A DNA stretch of 6,066 nucleotides, from NCBI GenBank assembly GCA_037144075.1, contig JBAWXM010000323.1, positions 1 to 6,066 on the forward strand, read 5' to 3'. The notes below the pieces were generated by a model that was given only the letters and a program-made list of their open reading frames with translations, was not told where the DNA came from and made no database searches. Positions 1 through 6,059 of this stretch are shown piece by piece; position 1 is the first letter of the stretch, and the number at the start of each line of letters is the position of its first letter. The position numbers and the translations under genes were made by a program. This DNA is from CAIPAT01 sp037144075 (lineage in GTDB: Bacteria; Verrucomicrobiota; Lentisphaeria; Victivallales; Victivallaceae).

Positions 1-19
1 TTTCCGCTGGGCTTCATGA

Positions 20-394
20 ACTAAAATTTCAATTTTCAGGAAAACTTCAGTTCAGAACGACCCGGCAAATTATTGCACCAGTACCCGGTGCGCCTATGGG
101 CAGGACGGACTCGGGTATGCCATCAACAATCATGTATCCAGTAATACGGCAGGCGCAAGTGGAACAGTCGGCATTAAAATCAATCGCGCACGGCGTCCAT
201 CCCAGGTATTCTGGGTTTTTGACATGCGCGGAGGCAATACGGCTGCTACTTCCAGCACCGACACCCGCATCGGCTATATTCATAGTAATACGACAAATAT
301 GTCACATCTGGATGGCAGCGCAAAGCCTTATAAACCGTCCATCACCTGTGCGACTACAACCGATCCGCGATATTTGAATTGGTCTCCATATTGA
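20..394 (+). pseudogene. H-X9-DG pseudopilin-like protein, 3' fragment (5' end broken or outside window)
   Basis: The frame ending in TGA at 392-394 encodes the C-terminal part of a prepilin-type processing-associated H-X9-DG protein, a family of type II secretion/type IV pilin-like surface proteins common in Lentisphaerae, Planctomycetes and Verrucomicrobia. The key motif is at 281-316: His (281), nine residues, then Asp-Gly (311-316), within HSNTTNMSHLDG. Before it come YGQDGLGYAINNHV and RARRPSQVFWVFDMRGG, typical of the central part of the family, where NPSQ/DPSQ-type segments precede a hydrophobic strand ending in D. The end, RYLNWSPY, is also typical. The N-terminal prepilin methylation helix is absent. 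The frame is closed by TGA at 17-19, and no ATG, GTG or TTG occurs in frame before ATG at 224. The gene is therefore frameshifted, interrupted by a stop, or affected by a sequence error. A frame shifted by one base is open from position 3 and could carry the upstream part. It ends 42 bases before the next gene, so it may have headed the same transcript. The family call is fairly sure; the broken state rests on this one sequence. Confidence 0.6.
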
Positions 395-420
395 GTTTTA
401 ATTAATCAACATAATGTAAA

Positions 421-427
421 AAAAGGA
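421..427 (+). promoter_or_regulatory. Ribosome binding site for the beta-helix gene
   Basis: AAAAGGA lies 9 bases before the ATG at 437. It supports this start for the secreted beta-helix protein, and the resulting N-terminus is a proper signal peptide. No convincing -35/-10 pair was seen in the 42 bases between the pseudopilin stop and this start, so the transcript may begin further upstream. Confidence 0.65.
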
Positions 428-436
428 TTGTAGCAT

Positions 437-1825
437 ATGAAATTTGAACTTTCCCATATCATGGCATTTATTCTTCTGTTCTGCTGTACCATTGTCGTTG
501 GCGCAGCAGAACAACAGGCGACAGCATCAATAACTCGCCCGGACAATATTATCCGTTTTGCCGCTGGCGAACATCCAATAGACAAAAATACGACTTTTCA
601 TGATCCGGTGGTGTTTGAACCGGGGGGCCGCCTGAATATTCATGCGGGAGCAGTCGTCACTTTTGAAAGAGGATTTACTGCCGGGGAATGGTGCATATTC
701 GCAGGCAATGGCACTATCGCCAACGTGAAGAAACTAATTCCTGAATGGTTCGGCGCAACCGGCGACGGCATCGCCGATGACACCGAAGCGCTGCAGCGCA
801 CCTTTAATTCCTGCAAAGAGCCTGGATTCGGACCCGGCGGGAACTATATTTTATTGACCCGGACTTACCAGGTCGGCAGTTTGAACATTAATACCAGCGG
901 GTTGACCATTAATGCGGAAAACGCCTGGCTGATCGCCAAAGCTTCCGGGCAATATCCGCATCTGCTGCGCTTCACGAAATCTTTCTGCAAGATTACCGGC
1001 AACCTGACGATTGACGGCAATTATAACCTTGGCTATGATTGCATCATCAATGTCAACTCCCGTCATTTTATCAGCAATAACGTGGTGATTTGGCGGGCAT
1101 CGCTGCCGTGGCTGTTCGGTAATCGCCAATGGGCAACCAGCGGCGTCTCCGGCGATGCGGAAAAAGGCGACAGCGAAATAGAAATAATTGGCGGAGCAAC
1201 CGCTCACTGCCTGCGCGGGGCTGAAGCCGTCGGCGCAAATACAATAGCTTTGTTTTCAAGCGCCCTCATTTATTCCTATCCATGGACTCTTCCCAAGGGA
1301 GACCCAAGAAAAGCAGCATGGGAGGCGGCAGACAGCACGCTGGTGAGATGCATTGGAGGTCTTGTATATTTTACCGGCGGCGGCTTAGCCAACTTTTCCA
1401 ACAAAGTTCCGCTTATCGAAGTACAGCCGATCAGATGCACCAAACCGCAGTACTACAGCACCTATGGCGGCGTATATATATCCAACGCCCACATTGAAAG
1501 CGGAAATTTCTTTTCAACCGCCAATCCCAATAAAATATATACCCAGGACTTCAAGGGAGTTAAAACCGTCCAGAGAATGGCCAGCCTCAATATGCAATCG
1601 TGCGGCGGATATGTCACCGGCAATAATATTCCCATTAACACAGACCCGCTGTTTACCGGCCGCCTGATTGTTAAAAACTGTAACTTTTACGGCATCAACC
1701 GGACAGCCAATCTGGCAAAAATCGGCAATCCGGCAGCAGCAATCGATATCGATGATATCAGCTTCAATGATGACCATCCGAAGGGCGCTAAAGCTGTCAT
1801 CATAGAAGGTGCGGTTAAAGAATAA
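437..1825 (+). CDS. Secreted right-handed beta-helix protein (pectate lyase 3 / tailspike-like)
   Basis: This 462-residue protein starts with a Sec signal peptide: a short charged start, a hydrophobic core at about residues 8-22 (IMAFILLFCCTIVVG) and a likely signal peptidase I site near residues 22-25 (GAA-E). Cys16 and Cys17 do not form a proper lipobox. Residues 35-100 look like the small beta cap domain often preceding such helices (TTFHDPVVFEPGG, then GNGTIANVK). Residues 102-120 carry the hallmark PEWFGATGDGIADDTEALQ of the pectate-lyase-3 superfamily, also found in phage tailspikes and GH28-related proteins. Beta-helix coils follow, for example ITGNLTIDGN (186-195) and later Ile/Val/Asn-rich strands with GGVYISNAHIESGNFF (334-349). 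The protein probably sits outside the cell or in the periplasm and binds or cleaves a polysaccharide. No GH28 or classical pectate lyase catalytic residues could be assigned, so lyase, hydrolase or a non-catalytic role all remain possible. Its stop is two bases before the next ATG, which indicates an operon with the glycosidase-like gene. Confidence 0.85.
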   Translation: MKFELSHIMAFILLFCCTIVVGAAEQQATASITRPDNIIRFAAGEHPIDKNTTFHDPVVFEPGGRLNIHAGAVVTFERGFTAGEWCIFAGNGTIANVKKLIPEWFGATGDGIADDTEALQRTFNSCKEPGFGPGGNYILLTRTYQVGSLNINTSGLTINAENAWLIAKASGQYPHLLRFTKSFCKITGNLTIDGNYNLGYDCIINVNSRHFISNNVVIWRASLPWLFGNRQWATSGVSGDAEKGDSEIEIIGGATAHCLRGAEAVGANTIALFSSALIYSYPWTLPKGDPRKAAWEAADSTLVRCIGGLVYFTGGGLANFSNKVPLIEVQPIRCTKPQYYSTYGGVYISNAHIESGNFFSTANPNKIYTQDFKGVKTVQRMASLNMQSCGGYVTGNNIPINTDPLFTGRLIVKNCNFYGINRTANLAKIGNPAAAIDIDDISFNDDHPKGAKAVIIEGAVKE

Positions 1826-1827
1826 TC

Positions 1828-3858
1828 ATGTCATTCCGTTATATCTTGCGCTATTATATTGATCCCGGTTTTCATGAAGATGACCGGATTGCCGAATTGC
1901 TGGATTTCTGTCATAAGGGCAAAGTCGAAGAAGTGATGTTTTTTTCCAATCCGGAAGAACTTTACCGCGGCTATCCTGATCATGATGAACTGGAAAAATG
2001 GTTTCAACTGGCCGTTAAGGTCAAAAAGGCGCTGAATGATAACGGCATTGACATGAGCGTAAATCCCTGGACTACAACAGTTCATCTGTCAAGAGGGCGT
2101 AAATTCGGCGTCGAACAGCAGAATATTCAACCGCTGGTCGGCGAAAATGGCATCGTTTCGCCAATTACCGCCTGTCCGCTCGACCGCGAGTGGCAAAAGC
2201 AGCTGGGAGATTTCTTCGCAGACATCGCCGGACGCGTTGCGCCGACGGCAATCTGGGCGGAGGATGACTGGCGGCTGCACAATCATGAACCGGAGATGAA
2301 TTTCGGCGGGTGCTGCTGTCCGTTACACTTAAAGCGGTTCAGTGATATCGTCGGGAGAACCGTCAGCCGCGAGGAACTGCTGGCTAATGTTCTTGCCCCT
2401 GGCCACCCGCATCCATGGCGCGAAATCTGGCTGAATCTGTGGCGCGATACTTTGATCGAGCCGGCCCAATATCTAAAAAAGAGAGTCCGTGCGGCGAATC
2501 CTGATGTTGAACTGGCGCTGATGAGTTCAGTTCCGGATATGCACAGCGTCGAAGGCCGGGACTGGGCGGCGCTGGGCAAAGCATTTTCCCCGGAGAGCCC
2601 GCTTCAATTACGTCCGCATCTGCCGCCGTATACTGAACTCAGGGCGCTCACCACGCCGCCGTCGGTCACCCGGCAGACAATTGCCTATGCCGCCGCCGGA
2701 ACAGTTATTTACCCGGAACTGGAAAACTCTCCGCGCTGCGGACGTTATTCCAAAAGCTCCAGCTATAGCGCCTGGGAGTGTCTGCACAGCGTTTGTTACG
2801 GTTCCCGCGGAATCACCATCAATCATTATGACATGATGGGCAACGGGATTGCGCTGGACCGTGATTTCGACCGGATGCTGGCGGCAGTAAAACCGCGCCT
2901 TGACACATTGTCCGGCCTGAACCTGGATGACAGGAATGCCGAAGGCGTTGACGTCCTTGCTCTGCCGGAAGTATCATACTATATAGACTGTTCGAGGCAC
3001 GATTCATTTTTCGGGTTGTATAAACCAAGTCAATTATGGAGCGACGTATTTTATCTGATGGGCATTTCGCACCGCATAACGACAACTATTAATCCCGGCC
3101 TGACCATTGCGGTGAGCGGACAAACATTGAATGCACTGCCGGATAACGCATTGCGGCAATTGTTATCCGGGCAGTTGATTCTTGATGCGGAGGCTTCGGA
3201 GATATTGCAGCGCCGCGGATTCGGCAAATTCACCGGTATAAAACCGGCGGCCTGGCAGACGCTGAATAATACCGGTTATGCCTACGAGGAAATAATATCG
3301 GAAGATATTGACTGTTACGGTTTGAGCCGTCCGCGCATGAGCGCCCAGCGCTGCAGTATGCGGCTATGGGTGTTTGAACCGGCGGACAATGCGGAGGTAT
3401 TGACCATGGTCCATAAGTTTGATCATAAAGCAATATCTCCGGGCATGGTGAAATACAACAATGAACTCGGCGGTACGGTGATCACGCTGGCATATCCATT
3501 AGGGGAAAGTCAGTTCTTTCCCGGCTTCTTTAATAATTTCAGGCGCAAACTTTTTCATCGGCTCATAACCGGTTTGGGTACGACGGCAGCAATGGGAGAC
3601 GGCTACCCGATGCATGTTTATCGCTGCCGTCATTCAACAGGAACTTTAGTCGCGTTTATAAACTCCACGCTGGATGATCTGGAACAGGTGGAATTCAAAA
3701 TCAACCGTGTCGATCCGGATTCGGCGGAAATTCTGACTTCAGGCGGCAAATGGGATAAAGCGAATCTGCAAATCAATCATGGCCAATATGTGGCTGCATA
3801 CCGGGTTCCAGCCATGGAGGCGTTGTTCCTGAATTTCAATACCGATTCGCAATCTTAA
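1828..3858 (+). CDS. Putative glycoside hydrolase, GH42-clan-like (TIM barrel plus glutaminase-like domain)
   Basis: This 676-residue protein has no signal peptide and is probably cytoplasmic. Residues 1-370 look like a TIM barrel: an early strand VEEVMFF (33-39), DMSVNPWT (75-82), then AIWAEDDWRLHNHEP (141-155), followed by GCCCPLHLKRFSDIVGRTVS (161-180). This layout, a strand end with acidic residues and then a Cys-containing loop and helix, matches GH42 and related clan-A enzymes. YPELEN (295-300) followed by RYSKSS (306-311) is a likely second catalytic strand, with Glu297 or Glu299 as candidate nucleophile, and INHYDMMGNG (331-340) is a further barrel strand. Residues 383-480 resemble the glutaminase-like (beta-galactosidase trimerisation) domain: VDVLALPEV, then LPDNALRQLLSGQLILDAEA and RRGFGKFTGI. 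The C-terminus (about 590-670) looks like a small beta domain. The ATG follows the beta-helix stop by two bases. There is no strong ribosome site at normal distance (GAAGG at 1805-1809 is 18 bases away), so translation is probably coupled. The hydrolase fold is fairly sure; the substrate and even catalytic activity are not. Confidence 0.75.
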   Translation: MSFRYILRYYIDPGFHEDDRIAELLDFCHKGKVEEVMFFSNPEELYRGYPDHDELEKWFQLAVKVKKALNDNGIDMSVNPWTTTVHLSRGRKFGVEQQNIQPLVGENGIVSPITACPLDREWQKQLGDFFADIAGRVAPTAIWAEDDWRLHNHEPEMNFGGCCCPLHLKRFSDIVGRTVSREELLANVLAPGHPHPWREIWLNLWRDTLIEPAQYLKKRVRAANPDVELALMSSVPDMHSVEGRDWAALGKAFSPESPLQLRPHLPPYTELRALTTPPSVTRQTIAYAAAGTVIYPELENSPRCGRYSKSSSYSAWECLHSVCYGSRGITINHYDMMGNGIALDRDFDRMLAAVKPRLDTLSGLNLDDRNAEGVDVLALPEVSYYIDCSRHDSFFGLYKPSQLWSDVFYLMGISHRITTTINPGLTIAVSGQTLNALPDNALRQLLSGQLILDAEASEILQRRGFGKFTGIKPAAWQTLNNTGYAYEEIISEDIDCYGLSRPRMSAQRCSMRLWVFEPADNAEVLTMVHKFDHKAISPGMVKYNNELGGTVITLAYPLGESQFFPGFFNNFRRKLFHRLITGLGTTAAMGDGYPMHVYRCRHSTGTLVAFINSTLDDLEQVEFKINRVDPDSAEILTSGGKWDKANLQINHGQYVAAYRVPAMEALFLNFNTDSQS

Positions 3859-3967
3859 AGCAAGTAACGACAATAGTAATTTTAAGAATTCGCCGTGGTC
3901 AAACTTCTTCTCCCGGGTTTTCCGACTATCTGGAACAATATGCCGCTCCGCCGGAAATTTAGAGAAC

Positions 3968-3986
3968 CTCAAGCTTCCAGCTTGAG
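3968..3986. repeat. Hairpin 1: perfect 8-bp inverted repeat, 3-base loop
   Basis: CTCAAGCT (3968-3975) pairs with AGCTTGAG (3979-3986) around the loop TCC. It is the first of three successive small hairpins of different sequence. It is not followed by a T-run on the plus strand, so it is not a standard terminator. Confidence 0.75.
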
Positions 3987-3992
3987 AAGAAT

Positions 3993-4011
3993 CGCAAGCA
4001 GGATACTTGCG
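3993..4011. repeat. Hairpin 2: 6-bp inverted repeat with AGGAT-type loop
   Basis: CGCAAG (3993-3998) pairs with CTTGCG (4006-4011). The seven-base loop CAGGATA would shrink to AGGAT if the C/A mismatch at 3999/4005 were a C-G pair, which suggests a decayed copy of a longer stem. It starts only six bases after hairpin 1 ends. Confidence 0.7.
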
Positions 4012-4028
4012 GTACTATTTAAAACAAT

Positions 4029-4046
4029 GCCGGTAAGGCGACCGGC
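4029..4046. repeat. Hairpin 3: 6-bp GC-rich inverted repeat
   Basis: GCCGGT (4029-4034) pairs with ACCGGC (4041-4046) around the loop AAGGCG. It is followed by GCTACCGGG (4047-4055), which contains another ACCGG copy that could compete for pairing with the left arm. It is the third member of the hairpin series, 14 bases before the tandem array begins. Confidence 0.7.
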
Positions 4047-4060
4047 GCTACCGGGATTTA

Positions 4061-4230
4061 CTTCATTACCTTCATGTTCTTCATGGTGAAGTGTATTTGG
4101 CTTTCCTCAGTGTGCTCTGCGTCCTCTGTGGTAAAACTGTATTGGCTTTTTTCGTGAATTTTCGTGCCTTTCGTGGTTAAGGTGTATTTTTTGGGTTGCG
4201 GCTATGCCGCGCTAAGTGTTCTGTGGTTAA
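4061..4230. repeat. Nested tandem array: 9-base units in triplets, triplets every 45 bases
   Basis: Three groups of three 9-base units can be read on the plus strand. Group A (4061-4087): CTTCATTAC, CTTCATGTT, CTTCATGGT. Group B (4106-4132): CTCAGTGTG, CTCTGCGTC, CTCTGTGGT. Group C (4150-4177): TTTCGTGAAT, TTTCGTGCC, TTTCGTGGT, with one extra base in its first unit. The last units of the groups start at 4079, 4124 and 4169, exactly 45 bases apart. Each group ends in TGGT and is followed by an A-rich start and a shared linker close to GTGTATTTGGCTTT (4091-4104, about 4138-4151, 4182-4195). A fourth, diverged copy has TTCTGTGGT at 4219-4227, 50 bases on, followed by TAAAAGTGAAATTTT. Letters differ between groups, while the units inside a group are nearly the same, so there appear to be two levels of duplication or conversion. 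No coding function is apparent. Confidence 0.8.
4198..4210. repeat. Hairpin 4: 5-bp inverted repeat inside the tandem array
   Basis: GCGGC (4198-4202) pairs with GCCGC (4206-4210) around TAT. It lies between the third and fourth array copies and accounts for the 50-base spacing there instead of 45. Its style (short GC stem, small loop) matches the upstream hairpin series. On the minus strand it is followed by A-rich sequence, not T-rich, so it is not a terminator for the transporter gene. Confidence 0.6.
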
Positions 4231-4289
4231 AAGTGAAATTTTCAAACACATTATTTACGGGAGAAGTGCTTGCCGAAGGCCGGAGATGA

Positions 4290-5843
4290 TCAAAACAGGC
4301 TGATTGAAACAAGATAGATAAATGCGGACAGGGCCACGCTGGCCGGGAAAGTGAACACCCACGCCAGCAAAATATCTTTGACCGTTTTGGCTTGAAGTCC
4401 CGCCTTGTTCGCAACCATGGTGCCGGCGACAGCGGAAGAAAGCACATGCGTGGTGCTTACCGGCATGTGCAGCATGTTGCCGAGGCCGATGGTGCAGGCG
4501 GCGACGATCTGGGCGGAAAGCCCCTGGGCGTAAGTCATGTTGGACTTGCCGATCTTCTCGCCGATAGTCACGACTATGCGCTTCCATCCAATCATGGTGC
4601 CGCAGGACAGGGCAAGCGCCACGCCGAAAATAATCCAGGTCGGCACGTACTCCACAAACGACCGTATAACCTTCCGGTTCTCATTAAGCGACTTCGCTTC
4701 GCCGGGCGACAACTCAAGGCATTTCGTCAACAGCAGATCCGACAGGCTTTCCTCGATCATTAATATCTTCGTCCTGAGTTCCCATGTATCTTTTTTGGTC
4801 AGCTTGCGCGCATGCTCAACATTCGCGATAATCTTCCCCGCCTCTCCGATATTCCAAATAAGCGGCTTGCAGTCGACGGTTAACAGCGGCCCCAGTCCGG
4901 AGTCATCAATAAAAGTGTTGACGTTCTTGCCATACTTCTGCTGCAACTTATCATTTGAATTCTGCTCGCCGCCGCTCTTCGCGGCAAGCATATCTCCGAC
5001 CGCCTTCAATGAGACGGCGATCTTGTCCAGTTCCTGTGAACTGATAGACTTATCAAGCGCGAAGTTCGCCGGGAGAAGTCCGATAAGGATAAGCATGATC
5101 AGCCCCATGCCTTTCTGTCCATCGTTGGAGCCGTGCGCGAAACTGACGGCCATGCTGGAAAGCACGGTCGGCAGCCGGATCCAGAAGTGAGGCGGACGGG
5201 CATGCACGGTATGCTTGTCTTTGAGTTCCCTGAGAATTTCATCCGGAATATGGCTGTACGGATGCGAGTGCAGATGCTCGTGCTTGAACCATATTTTCAA
5301 TCCCAGCAGCAGGAGCGCCGCCGCGCAGAACCCGATCACCGGCGATATCAGCAGGGCAAGAAACACTTCGGAGATTTTGTTCCAGGTGCTCTCGCTTCCA
5401 AAGTGGACATTCCGGATGACGGCGTCCGCCAGCCCGACGCCGATGATTGAACCAATCAGGGTGTGCGAGCTGGATGCGGGAAGCCCCTTGAACCAGGTTC
5501 CAAAATTCCAGATGATCGCCCCGGCCAAAATTGCCATGACCATAATCAACCCGTGCCGCGCATCCTCATTGGCAATCAGATCCGCCGGCAGCAGGTGCAC
5601 AATAGTAAAAGCCACACCGGTGCCTCCTGCCCAAACCCCGAAAAAATTACAGATGCCGGAAGTTACGACAGCCGGCGTCGGGCCAAGCGACTTGGTGTAG
5701 ATGACTGTGGCGACGGCATTCGCCGTGTCATGGAACCCGTTGACAAATTCAAATGCGAACGCTGCTCCCAGCGCGATACAAAGCATTATGAGTCCAGCCA
5801 AGGACAGCGTGTCCTGGTTTACAATCAGATAGATACCATCCAT
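4290..5843 (-). CDS. pit: PiT-family inorganic phosphate transporter (low affinity)
   Basis: This 517-residue integral membrane protein of the Pho4/PiT family imports phosphate, in related enterobacterial PitA as a neutral metal-phosphate complex, driven by a cation gradient. Length is close to E. coli PitA. The duplicated family signatures are present: GFHDTANAVAT (36-46), LPASSSHTLIGS (121-132), FAHGSNDGQKGMG (235-247) and MPVSTTHVLSSAVAGT (460-475). Hydrophobic segments occur at about 12-35, 55-75, 107-124, 130-144, 163-186, 232-260, 402-425, 446-466 and 497-516. Residues 270-400 form a long hydrophilic, helix-prone central loop between the two halves. A His-rich loop follows the first half, with His at 188, 190, 192, 194 and 198. 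The start at 5843 is supported by a GAGGG ribosome site. No PhoU-like DUF47 partner gene lies beside it in this window. The gene runs convergent to the glycosidase-like gene and is probably functionally unrelated to it. Confidence 0.95.
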   Translation of the reverse strand: MDGIYLIVNQDTLSLAGLIMLCIALGAAFAFEFVNGFHDTANAVATVIYTKSLGPTPAVVTSGICNFFGVWAGGTGVAFTIVHLLPADLIANEDARHGLIMVMAILAGAIIWNFGTWFKGLPASSSHTLIGSIIGVGLADAVIRNVHFGSESTWNKISEVFLALLISPVIGFCAAALLLLGLKIWFKHEHLHSHPYSHIPDEILRELKDKHTVHARPPHFWIRLPTVLSSMAVSFAHGSNDGQKGMGLIMLILIGLLPANFALDKSISSQELDKIAVSLKAVGDMLAAKSGGEQNSNDKLQQKYGKNVNTFIDDSGLGPLLTVDCKPLIWNIGEAGKIIANVEHARKLTKKDTWELRTKILMIEESLSDLLLTKCLELSPGEAKSLNENRKVIRSFVEYVPTWIIFGVALALSCGTMIGWKRIVVTIGEKIGKSNMTYAQGLSAQIVAACTIGLGNMLHMPVSTTHVLSSAVAGTMVANKAGLQAKTVKDILLAWVFTFPASVALSAFIYLVSISLF

Positions 5844-5853
5844 AATTCAGCTG

Positions 5854-5859
5854 CCCTCA
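5854..5859 (-). promoter_or_regulatory. Ribosome binding site for the phosphate transporter gene
   Basis: On the minus strand TGAGGG lies 10 bases before the ATG at 5843. An ATG overlapping this site (minus strand, about 5860) is out of frame with the transporter, so 5843 is the favoured start. Confidence 0.7.
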
Positions 5860-5948
5860 TTGCTTCTTTTAAAATATATGTTCCATTTAGTGTAAACCCG
5901 ATTTAACGGCAAGAAAAACATAGTTCCATGATTCTAACAATAAACTAA

Positions 5949-5964
5949 TGTAAATAATCTTACA
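5949..5964. promoter_or_regulatory. Operator-like inverted repeat TGTAA-N6-TTACA
   Basis: TGTAA (5949-5953) and TTACA (5960-5964) form a perfect 5-bp inverted repeat with a 6-base spacer, about 105 bases upstream of the transporter start. The spacing suits a dimeric helix-turn-helix regulator. The sequence is AT-rich, so chance occurrence is possible. Confidence 0.35.
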
Positions 5965-6053
5965 AATGCAAGAAGTACATTTCCAAATTATTCCCAAATT
6001 TGTGCGGCAGGGAAAAAAGTTAAAAAAAATGTTATTTTTCATGTTCTGCCCTA

Positions 6054-6059
6054 TTGACA
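6054..6059 (+). promoter_or_regulatory. Perfect -35 hexamer (TTGACA) of a likely divergent promoter
   Basis: TTGACA matches the sigma-70 -35 consensus exactly. It is preceded by A/T tracts at 6013-6018, 6022-6029 and 6035-6039 that could act as an UP element or curved DNA. The -10 element would fall beyond the window, so a plus-strand gene starting soon after position 6066 is expected. Confidence 0.4.

Larger units (their letters stand above)
3859..4289. other. Gene-free convergent intergenic region composed of repeats
   Basis: This 431-base stretch lies between the 3' ends of the glycosidase-like gene (+) and the phosphate transporter gene (-). Positions 3859-3967 hold only a weak inverted repeat (TTTCCG at 3919-3924 with CGGAAA at 3952-3957, about 27 bases apart). 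Positions 3968-4046 hold three hairpins, 4061-4230 a nested tandem array, and 4231-4289 nothing recognised. No intrinsic terminator with a clear T-run was found on either strand, although both genes should terminate here; the hairpins may do part of that work. A 64-codon open frame at 3895-4089 runs through the repeats and does not look like a real protein. Confidence 0.8.

Noticed and set aside
96..377. 93-codon plus-strand open frame overlapping the pseudopilin fragment
   Set aside because: The overlapping frame ending at 394 shows the H-X9-DG motif and family-like sequence; this frame shows no protein character.
398..405. Palindrome TTAATTAA before the beta-helix gene as an operator
   Set aside because: An 8-base AT-only palindrome in AT-rich spacer sequence is too likely by chance, and nothing else supports it.
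3895..4089. 64-codon plus-strand open frame after the glycosidase gene
   Set aside because: It runs through the hairpin repeats and into the tandem array, has no ribosome site, and its product (Arg/Pro/Ser-rich, low complexity) simply translates the repeats.
4198..4210. Intrinsic terminator for the transporter gene
   Set aside because: The stem has only 5 base pairs, and on the minus strand it is followed by an A-rich run, not a T-run.
4061..4230. Possible CRISPR array
   Set aside because: The units are 9 and 45 bases long with near-identical linkers, not constant repeats with unique spacers of 25-40 bases, and no cas gene is present.
4537..5190. Long plus-strand open frame (217 codons) opposite the phosphate transporter
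   Set aside because: It is antisense to a clear PiT protein with all family signatures, and its Ser/Pro-rich product is typical of a shadow frame.
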